In this document: positions 1 to 7,400 of the stretch, in pieces | How positions within the stretch are numbered: position 1 is the first letter of the stretch | Layout of the letters: every line of letters begins with the position of its first letter | Assembly (NCBI RefSeq): GCF_000371785.1 | Contig: NZ_AQUI01000002.1 | Location: 2,893,276 to 2,957,275 of the forward strand | Source: Actinopolyspora halophila DSM 43834 | GTDB lineage: Bacteria > Actinomycetota > Actinomycetes > Mycobacteriales > Pseudonocardiaceae | Direction of reading: 5' to 3' | Length of the DNA: 64,000 nucleotides | Notes under the pieces: model-generated | What the model was told of the DNA's origin: nothing | Databases searched by the model: none | What the model saw: the letters and a program-made list of their open reading frames with translations, nothing else | Translations under genes and position numbers: made by a program

Positions 1-609
1 CACCGTGGCCAGGATCGCGGCACCGTTGCTGTAGGTGAAGTGCGTGCCGGGAGTGTGCTCGACCGGAACGCTCAGCAGGGCACGCACCCACTCCGTGCTC
101 GGTTCCGAACGGGGCAGTCGCGTTTCCGCCATGGGGTCCGTGGCGTGCCCGGCCGTCATGGTCAGCAGATGTCTCAGCCGCATCGCGGCGAGATTCGCCG
201 ACACCCGTGCGGGAAGGAGGTCGTGCAGCGCGTCGACGATCCGGTCCTCGAGCCGGATCCTGCCCTCCTCCACGGCGAAGCCGACGGCGGTACCCAGCAC
301 GCTCTTCGTCAACGAGTAGGTGAGCTGCGCTGCGTCGGGGGTGTAGGGCTCCCACCAGCCTTCCGCCGCCACCCTGCCGTGACGCAGCAGCACGAAACCG
401 TGCCCGGCGAACCCCGCTTGCTCGAGTCCCTCCGCGAAATCCAGAATCCCGCCGGGATCCACGCCCAGCTCCTCCGGGCTCCCGCGCACCAGACCGTCGT
501 GCGAACGTGGTCGCGCCTCCGCCGCGGCAGCGGTACTCCCACCCGTCGTCATCCCCGCGATCCCGGCACCGATTCGGACCAGGAACCCACGGCGCGTCAA
601 CGCACTCAT
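1..609 (-). CDS. Serine hydrolase, beta-lactamase/class C-like, exported (partial)
   Basis: The reading frame starts at ATG 609 and runs off the left edge, so only about the first 203 residues are visible. The N-terminus (TRRGFLVRIG followed by an Ala/Gly-rich stretch) looks like a twin-arginine export signal. The body carries a SLTK motif (the SxxK nucleophile and general base of the serine beta-lactamase/penicillin-binding fold) and, later, YSN (the YxN motif). Family knowledge: these enzymes are DD-peptidases, esterases or amide hydrolases acting outside the membrane. The substrate cannot be told. The third KTG-like motif would lie outside the window. No obvious link to the neighbouring enediyne operon beyond proximity. 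Confidence 0.8.
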   Translation of the reverse strand, partial: MSALTRRGFLVRIGAGIAGMTTGGSTAAAAEARPRSHDGLVRGSPEELGVDPGGILDFAEGLEQAGFAGHGFVLLRHGRVAAEGWWEPYTPDAAQLTYSLTKSVLGTAVGFAVEEGRIRLEDRIVDALHDLLPARVSANLAAMRLRHLLTMTAGHATDPMAETRLPRSEPSTEWVRALLSVPVEHTPGTHFTYSNGAAILATV

Positions 610-1074
610 TCCCCTCGTCAGAACCTCCAACAAAAGGCTTCGTCCGAATCGGGCGCTTTCGGCCCACGCGGCGTGTGGGCCCCGGCGCGTGAGTCGGATG
701 CATCGCGAGGCGGGGAGGGCACGTGGCTACGGGCCACTGCTCGAGGTGCCCCGCAACGCTGTCGAGGGGCCGACTCACGTGACGGCTGCCCGACCAACCG
801 AGCAAAGCTCCGTTACGCGCCATTAGTACTCCAACAGCCGGTTCGTCGACCACCGGACACTCCGAGCGGCCCCCGAGTCGCGAGAGCGAACACGCGTCGA
901 ACAACCGGAACCGCCCGCCCCGCCGAGTGATTTCCCGTCGCTGGTCAGGGTGAAGCTCCGGCCGGAGAATGGAGAGCCGCACGATCACTATATTAATTTA
1001 AAGCTCACCGCGCACCTGCCGTGATCGGTCGTGCGGGCACGAGAAACCCCGACAACGACGGGAAAAGGAGAGCT
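610..1074. other. Intergenic region, divergent promoters
   Basis: This stretch separates the minus-strand serine hydrolase from the plus-strand Tat protein, so it must hold both promoters. I see no convincing gene in it. The only conspicuous element is an AT-rich patch around 985-1003 (tatattaatttaaa), very unlike the GC-rich surroundings and a plausible -10 region for the gene starting at 1075. A clear -35 was not found. Confidence 0.4.
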
Positions 1075-1827
1075 GTGAGCACTTCGGACGAGAACCGACC
1101 GGAACCCCCGTACGACGAGGACGGCACCGCACGCAGGGATTTCCTCAAGAAAGCGGCCACGGGAGCCGCGGCCGCAGCGGGCGGGCTCGCCTTCGTCGGC
1201 GGACAGGCCTCCGCGGCACAACCGCCCACACCTCCCGCGGTGGGTGCGGAGATCCCGTGCAGCTGCCTTGCTCCGGGAGTGCCGCTGACCATCGAGACGA
1301 CCACCGTCCAAATCGACTTCAGCGGCCAGATCAAGGTGCGCGTGGAGTCGTCGAACCCGCTCAATCCCTGGAGCCTGAAGCTCAAGGTCATCGGGCACGA
1401 GGTCACCGGCACCGACAACGGCGACTCCGGGGAGGAGGCGAAAAGCGCTCAACGCGAGGGGCTCGGCCGGGTCCACATCAAGCAGAGCGATGCGGAGGTC
1501 ACCCCGGAGAGCCTGTTGGAGATGACCCAGCAGTCCCCGCCGAAGTTCGAGCAGACCATGTTCCTGGACTTCACGATGACCATCGAGAACCCGCCCCAGC
1601 AGCTGATGGAGCGGTCCCTCGGCGTATCGCTGAGCAAGAAGCCGGAACCCCTCGTGCTGGCCACCAAGAATCCCGGCAAGCTCGTCGGTCACCTCAACAG
1701 CTTCCCGCCCGAGAAAGAGGTCTACCAGCTGCAGAACCCCATCGAGCTGGTGGTGCCGGACCAAAGTGAAACGATCGCCACGATCGACAGGTTCCCCGTC
1801 CAGGTCGGCAGCCTCGACGATTCCTGA
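1075..1827 (+). CDS. Tat-exported protein of unknown function
   Basis: A 250-residue protein. The GTG at 1075 is chosen because AAAGGAG lies just upstream; an in-frame GTG at 1021 has no such site. The N-terminus has RRDFLKKAA followed by an Ala/Gly hydrophobic core ending near AxA, a typical twin-arginine signal with the motif about 20 residues in. The mature part begins with a Pro-rich linker and a CSC pair, then a soluble, charged, beta-looking region with no enzyme motif I recognise. The gene stands alone on the plus strand and ends at a strong hairpin shared with the convergent enediyne operon. The function is unknown; a secreted or cell-wall protein is the most that can be said. Confidence 0.7.
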   Translation: MSTSDENRPEPPYDEDGTARRDFLKKAATGAAAAAGGLAFVGGQASAAQPPTPPAVGAEIPCSCLAPGVPLTIETTTVQIDFSGQIKVRVESSNPLNPWSLKLKVIGHEVTGTDNGDSGEEAKSAQREGLGRVHIKQSDAEVTPESLLEMTQQSPPKFEQTMFLDFTMTIENPPQQLMERSLGVSLSKKPEPLVLATKNPGKLVGHLNSFPPEKEVYQLQNPIELVVPDQSETIATIDRFPVQVGSLDDS

Positions 1828-1837
1828 CGGTTCCGTG

Positions 1838-1874
1838 CGTACTCCGGTTCGTGCGTTGCACGGACCGGAGTACG
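1838..1874. terminator. Bidirectional terminator hairpin
   Basis: The arms CGTACTCCGGTTCGTGC and GCACGGACCGGAGTACG are complementary at 16 of 17 positions (the exception is a G-T pair) around a three-base loop. The hairpin lies between the convergent stops of the Tat protein (1827) and the HxlR regulator (1892), so it can end transcription from both sides. Confidence 0.8.
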
Positions 1875-1891
1875 CCCCACCGACGCGGCGG

Positions 1892-2563
1892 TCACGCCCC
1901 CGTGCCCAGCCCCAGAACGGTGGAGCACCGCAGCACTGCCTCCGGAGCCCCGGACAACGACAACTTGCCCGCTTCGACCGCCTCCAACGGGGTGCAACCG
2001 CCGGAACCGATGCGCACGAACGTCGCCGCGTCGGTCGTGGCGATCAGTGCGGGATCCGCACAGGCCCCACGGGCCGCTTCGGTCACACCGTGATCGACCC
2101 GCAGGTGGAACACCTCGTCGTCCACCCGAAACTCGTACTCCTCCCGAGCGTTCGGGCTCCGCGTGGCATCGGCCATCGCCTCGACCGCGAGAAATCCCCA
2201 GTGCGGACGAACAACCGAGTCGTCGGGCACCTCGTCCAACAGGCTCATTCCCCAACGCGCCAGTCCCTTGACCGGTTCCCGCAGCGATTCCCCCGTGCCG
2301 GTCAGCTCGTAGACGTACCCCCGCTCGGTGCTCTCCTCGTGCGACAGGACTCCCAGTGCGCAGAGCTTCTTCAACCGCTCGGAGAGCAGATTGGTTCCGA
2401 TCCCCGGAAGATCGGCGAGCAACTCCTTGTACCGGCGAGGCCCCAGCATGCACTCCCGCACGATCAGCAGCGTCCACCGCTCACCCACGGCATCCAACGC
2501 CGCGGCCAACCCACAGTACTGGCGGTAATTGCGCTCACGTCGCTTCGGGGAAGCTCGGGTCAC
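1892..2563 (-). CDS. HxlR-family transcriptional regulator
   Basis: A 223-residue protein. Start GTG 2563 follows AAGGAG. Residues ~10-105 form a winged helix of the HxlR type (NYRQYCGLAAALDAVGERWTL, then RRYKELLADLPGIG and LLSERLKKL). HxlR proteins respond to redox stress or small ligands. The C-terminal half resembles an SCP2/sterol-carrier-like ligand domain, seen in a subset of actinobacterial HxlR proteins, so a lipid-like or polyketide ligand is conceivable. It is the last gene of the enediyne-type operon, 33 bases after the exporter, which makes it a candidate local regulator of export. The ligand is not known. Confidence 0.85.
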   Translation of the reverse strand: MTRASPKRRERNYRQYCGLAAALDAVGERWTLLIVRECMLGPRRYKELLADLPGIGTNLLSERLKKLCALGVLSHEESTERGYVYELTGTGESLREPVKGLARWGMSLLDEVPDDSVVRPHWGFLAVEAMADATRSPNAREEYEFRVDDEVFHLRVDHGVTEAARGACADPALIATTDAATFVRIGSGGCTPLEAVEAGKLSLSGAPEAVLRCSTVLGLGTGA

Positions 2564-2596
2564 AACGACTCCTTGTCCACACCGCGACGAAGCCAC

Positions 2597-4063
2597 TCAG
2601 GAGGTCTCCACTCTACCGCGCCGTGGTTGTCGCATCCCCATGACGATTCCGGCCACCACCGAACCACTGCCCACGAAGAGCGACACCACGAAGAAACCCG
2701 CCGGAGTCCCGACCAGGGTGGCCAGAGCCAACGGCCCCACCAGCCCCCCGAGCTTGCTCGCCCCGGCGATCCGGCCGAGCCCGCGGCCCCGAATGCTGCT
2801 CGCGTAGTGGATCGACGACATCGGCACCACGCTGGCGACCATCGCGTTGCTGAACAGCACCGTCGCGGTCAACGCCACCGTGAGGGCCCAGCCCTGCTGC
2901 CCCGTCAGGATCACCAGACCGAACAGCCCCAACGCGATCCCGCCTCCCAGAGCGAGCACCCGCGCACAGTGTCGCGGCGCGCTGTGCCGCAACGCCAGCG
3001 CCAACACCACGGCCACCGGCAGGGCCACCCAGGACTGTCCGGCCAGCAAACTCTCCCAGGCGCCACCGGCCACCCCGGAGGAACGCAGCACGGTGGGAAC
3101 CCAGGTCAGCACCCCCAGCGCCATCAACCCGGCCATGAAACCGTAGAAGGTGTGCAGCCGGTGCTGCCGATGACCGGACAACGAGGACAACGCCGTGTCC
3201 GGGGCACTTCGTACGGCGTTGTCACACGTGCCGGGGACCAGCGGAAGCACGAGCAGCAGCAGCCCGCCGGTGAACGCTCCGACGAGCCAGAGTGAACGCC
3301 AGCCGTAGTCGGGAGCGAGCAGCGCGGCGGACTGACTGGCCAGCAGATATCCGCCCGCTGTGGCGATCCCGGCGATGAGCGACCCCACGGCGGGCACCTG
3401 ACTCGGTCGCACCAGGGCAGTGAGCGCGCTGAAGACCACCGGCATCAACCCGCCCACGGCCAGCCCCATGAGCCAGCACATCACCAGGTTCCCCTCGAAG
3501 GTCGGCATGGAGCCGCATATCGAGGTGGAGATGAAGCCGAGCGTGGACAGCAGCAGTGTGCGCCGCACGCCGAGTCGGTCCACCAGCGTCCCCCACAGCA
3601 ACGAACCGAGCACGGTTCCGGCCAGCCCGGCCACGGGCAACATCCCCGCGTACTGGTTGCTCAGGCCGTACTCCTCCCGCATGCCGGGCAGCACGAAACC
3701 GAGCGTGGCCGTTTTGGACACGTCCACGATCAGAGCCGAGGTCAGCACGACCAGCGCGACGATCGCCGCGGGCCGTGAGGGAGCGGACGGACGGGGTGCG
3801 GAAGATCCGACTCCGGGAATCAGCAGCCCCACCAGCGCGACCACCATGCCCACGGTGATGAGCACCATGTCCCTGTGGTGCCCCTGATGCGGCCACACCT
3901 CGATACCGACCCCACCGGTGAAGAACACGAACGCGTGACGCACGGAGACCGCCACGACCACCACGGTGCCCAACGCCGCGGCCACCGTCGTGAAAGCAGC
4001 ACGCCCACGTCCACCGACGTGGTGACTCGGGGCGTCATTCGGGGACACGGTCTCCGCACGCAT
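2597..4063 (-). CDS. MFS transporter, probable product exporter
   Basis: A 488-residue, roughly 12-14 helix membrane protein of the major facilitator superfamily. The first cytoplasmic loop carries GTLVDRLGVRRT, the conserved MFS motif A (GxxxDRxGRR type). The start ATG 4063 overlaps the thioesterase stop as TGATG, so translation is coupled. The position directly after the PKS and thioesterase genes suggests export of the polyketide product or self-protection, as transporters do in known enediyne clusters. That role is inferred from context. An N-terminal extension of about 90 residues with extra helices precedes the first canonical MFS repeat. Confidence 0.85.
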   Translation of the reverse strand: MRAETVSPNDAPSHHVGGRGRAAFTTVAAALGTVVVVAVSVRHAFVFFTGGVGIEVWPHQGHHRDMVLITVGMVVALVGLLIPGVGSSAPRPSAPSRPAAIVALVVLTSALIVDVSKTATLGFVLPGMREEYGLSNQYAGMLPVAGLAGTVLGSLLWGTLVDRLGVRRTLLLSTLGFISTSICGSMPTFEGNLVMCWLMGLAVGGLMPVVFSALTALVRPSQVPAVGSLIAGIATAGGYLLASQSAALLAPDYGWRSLWLVGAFTGGLLLLVLPLVPGTCDNAVRSAPDTALSSLSGHRQHRLHTFYGFMAGLMALGVLTWVPTVLRSSGVAGGAWESLLAGQSWVALPVAVVLALALRHSAPRHCARVLALGGGIALGLFGLVILTGQQGWALTVALTATVLFSNAMVASVVPMSSIHYASSIRGRGLGRIAGASKLGGLVGPLALATLVGTPAGFFVVSLFVGSGSVVAGIVMGMRQPRRGRVETS

Positions 4064-4497
4064 CACACGACCTTCTTGTAGGGATCCAGCGCCGCGCGGA
4101 GTTCCTCCGGGACGGGCACCGTCCACTGGTTCCCGGCGGACCTGCTCGTGCACCCGATGGTCTGCGTTCCGCGCGCCACCAGTTCTGCCGAGTCGGCGAG
4201 TCGGTAGTAGTCGAACCCCATCGACACCGTGGTCTCGTCCATGTCCTCCAGCGTCATCCGCAGTTCCACGGTGTCGGCGGCGTAGAGCTCGCTGAAGAAG
4301 TCACAGTGGCAGGAGAGCGTGACCATGGCCAGGTCCGCGCGCAACGCGCGCAGCACACCGGGCGCGTGGTCGACGAGGAAGTGCTCCCGACACTGTCCCT
4401 GCCAGCGCAGGTAGTTCACGAAGTACACATTGCCGACGAGGTTGGTTTCCTCCAGAGTCACCAAATGGCGATAGTCATAGCTGCGCGAGCTCCACAT
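4063..4497 (-). CDS. Enediyne core thioesterase (E10/TEBC type), hot-dog fold
   Basis: A 144-residue hot-dog-fold acyl-CoA/ACP thioesterase. The stretch VTLEETNLVGNVYFVNYLRW matches the helix-bearing core of enediyne thioesterases such as SgcE10 and CalE7. In characterised systems this enzyme releases the linear polyene made by PksE, for example 1,3,5,7,9,11,13-pentadecaheptaene, by hydrolysis and decarboxylation. Length is as expected. The ATG at 4497 overlaps the PksE stop (TGATG), so the two are stoichiometrically coupled. The classification is strong from sequence and position; the released product is not predictable beyond a C15/C16 polyene. Confidence 0.93.
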   Translation of the reverse strand: MWSSRSYDYRHLVTLEETNLVGNVYFVNYLRWQGQCREHFLVDHAPGVLRALRADLAMVTLSCHCDFFSELYAADTVELRMTLEDMDETTVSMGFDYYRLADSAELVARGTQTIGCTSRSAGNQWTVPVPEELRAALDPYKKVV

Positions 4498-7400
4498 CAC
4501 TGGTCCCCCGTCAGGATCGCTACGGCCACAGGGTCCGGGACGTCGAGCACGGGGACAACCACCGAAGTGATGACGAACGGCCCGGAGCGGAAAAGCACCA
4601 CCCCGCCCTCGTAGACCCCGTCGAACTCCAGCGGAACGGTTCGGTCCTGTCCCGCTTCGCCCAGGGTTCGCCGAACCGTGCCCACACGTGCCGCCAGCGA
4701 GCCGAACGACTCCGGACACGGCCGGCCCAGGCGCGCGGCCAGCGTACGGTCCTCCGCGGACAGCTCCCGAGCCTCCTCGTCAGCGCCGACCGTTTCCACG
4801 GCGCAGCCGGCCCGCTCGGTTCCGGTCACCTCGAACACGAGCCCCGCGACGCCGCCGCGGGACTGCGCGGACTCCCGCGGAGTCGCGTGCTCGGCCCGCC
4901 GGACGGAAACACGAAGCCGCGGATCCGTCCCCAGCGTCGCGCCCGTACGTTCCAGGTAGACGGCCAACAAGGACTCCGGCCACGGCCACTCCCCGGACAA
5001 CGGTCCGACGTCCCGCAGCGTCAGCCCGTACCAGGCGAGCACGACCACACCGTCGGGATCACGCGCCACCACGTCCCAGATGTAGCGCCCTGCCTCGGCA
5101 CGACGTTCGCAACCGTGCACCCACAGCTCGGAGCTGTCGCTCGGCGAGACCACCAAACGCTCGCAGCCCACCGGCAACAACCGGCGATGGGGAACGCAGG
5201 CCTGCAACGCGTGCACGGTGGCGTCGTTGACCGCGGCCGAGCCCAGCAGCGGTTCCACCTCGAACCAGTCCGGCCGGTCCTTGGCCAACACCCGCACCCG
5301 GCACCGGCGCGCCCCTTCGGGAACCAGCTCCCGCACACGCCGGAACTGCCCGGTGTGGAAGTAGAGGGAACCGTAGAGCTGCTCGGGACCGAGCGGGGCC
5401 GTTTCCCACCCGGCGGATGGATGCGCACTCCGCGGAGCTTCGTCCTGGCAGAGCTCGCTCGCCGTCAGCGGGAAGGAGGCACACGCGTGCTCCACCCGGA
5501 AGTCGGTCTCCGCGCTGCGCAGCACGGCTTCGACTGCCCCCGCGCGGCGCAACACGCACACCCTGATTTTCCGGGACCCTGTCTCGGGGAGGACGACCGG
5601 CCGGTCCAACCGGAGATCGACGGCCTCCCGCAACGTCCGTCCCGCCAGCTGGGAGGCCACCTGGCTCATCGCCTCGACGAGCACCACCCCCGGCAACACC
5701 GCCGTACCGTCGAGACGGTGTTCGGCCCCGTACGAATCGCTGCTCAGGTCGAGACCCGCCTCTGCGATCAGTTCGACTCCGGGACAGTGCAGCCGGATCC
5801 GCTCCAGGAACCTTCCCCGGGCCATCCCCGCCGTGTGCTGCCCGATTCCGGACAGCGCACCCAGACGTCCGTGCACGGCCACCGAGGACGGTGTCCGTTC
5901 GTCCGCCAGCAAACGCAGGAAGAACTCCACACCCTCGTCCGGCGGAATCGCCGTGACCCCGGCGCGGGTGAGCGCGTCGAGCGCTCCCAGCCGTTCCCCC
6001 ATGCCCGCGCCGGACCACACCGACCAGTCCACGTTGAACACCCGACATCCGGGCAACGTGCCCGCCAACCGTTGCACCTCGGCACGCAGGGCCGCATTGG
6101 CCAGCGCGTAATGGCTCTCACCCCGCAGCCCCCAGGTCGAGATCACCGAACCGAAGGTCACCAGCACCCGCAGCTTCCGCTGGTCCACCTCGTCCAGCAG
6201 GTGACGCAACCCGGTGACCTTGGGAGCCACGTGATCGTGCACCGCTGCCGCGTCGAGCTGTGCGAAACGGACCGGTTCGTTGCCTCCGGAGGCGTGCAGC
6301 ACACCGTCGATCCCACCGAGGCGCTCCCGCAGACACCGCACCGCGCGACGCACCTGCGCGGCATCGGTCACGTCGGCGGACTCGTAATCGACCGTGATGC
6401 CCTCGGCACGCAGCAGCCGCAGGTTCTCGGCGAGTCGTTCGTCCTCCTCGGGAACGGAACGCCCGAGCAGGGCGAGCCGCACCCCGCTCGACCGCGCGAA
6501 GGCGGCGGCGCACTCGTACCCGATCCCCTTGGCGCCCCCGCTGACCAGCAGAACGTCCGCGTCCCCCAGTGGAAGGTCCCCGACCTGATCGAGCTCCAGC
6601 GGGGCTTCGACCGGTTCGGCGAAACCCCGCTCGGTGAGCACGTACTCGCACCAGCGCCCCGGCTCGGCGCGGAGGTGTCGCCGAGCCGCGCGGAGTCCCT
6701 CCACCGTCGCGGGCACACGCAGCACGGTGATCCCGAGTTCGGGGTGCTCGTGGTGCATACCGCGCAGAAAACCGGTCAGTTCCGCACCGTGGGTGACCGC
6801 GACGAGTCCACCCGCCTCGACCCCGGTCCTGCCCGCGCGGAGCGCGGCGTCGACGTTCTCGGGAGAAGCCGGCTCGGGCGCGTACAGCACGGGGGTGTCC
6901 TGCCCGGACAGCAGGTCCGCGGCGACCGCGCTCAGACCGTCTCCACCGGGGACGTGCGCCCCCCACCGACCCGGCGCGGCCACCGGGAGTTCCGCGGGCC
7001 GAGCCGGGTGGTGTTGTTCGGTGAAACACCGCACCCACGGTTCCACCCCGGTGGGCGCGGTCTCGTCCACGGTCTCCTCGGCCTCCGGAAGGCCCTCGAC
7101 CGTTTCCACCAGCTCCGCGATCGTGGCGTGTGCCGGACTCAACGGTTCCTCTGGGCGCTTCCTGCCGAGTGAGTCGGCGATCTCAGCCACGAGCTGGATC
7201 ACCCGCAACGAGGTCAGGTGCAGATCCGCGAGCAGTCGGGTGTCCGACTCCATCGTCTCGGGCCCGAGGTCCGTGGCCTCGGCGAGCACCTGCCGCGTCA
7301 CCGTCGCGGCATCGCGGCCGCCCGCCTCCGGCTCCGCCGACCGCTGTGGCTCCGGTTCGGACTCGGCCCGCGGTCGCCCCTGCACGTCGCTTTCGGGGCG

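Noticed and set aside
40-930. A 296-codon open frame on the plus strand
   Set aside because: It is antisense to the start of the serine hydrolase, whose frame shows SxxK, YxN and a Tat signal; the plus frame is Arg/Pro-rich shadow without motifs.
1766-3295. A 509-codon open frame on the plus strand
   Set aside because: It lies over the HxlR and MFS genes on the other strand and has shadow composition (Gln/Arg/His-rich) with no domain.
4887-7172. Long plus-strand frames opposite pksE
   Set aside because: These are by-products of GC-rich codon use in the PKS; no domain, ribosome site or plausible composition.
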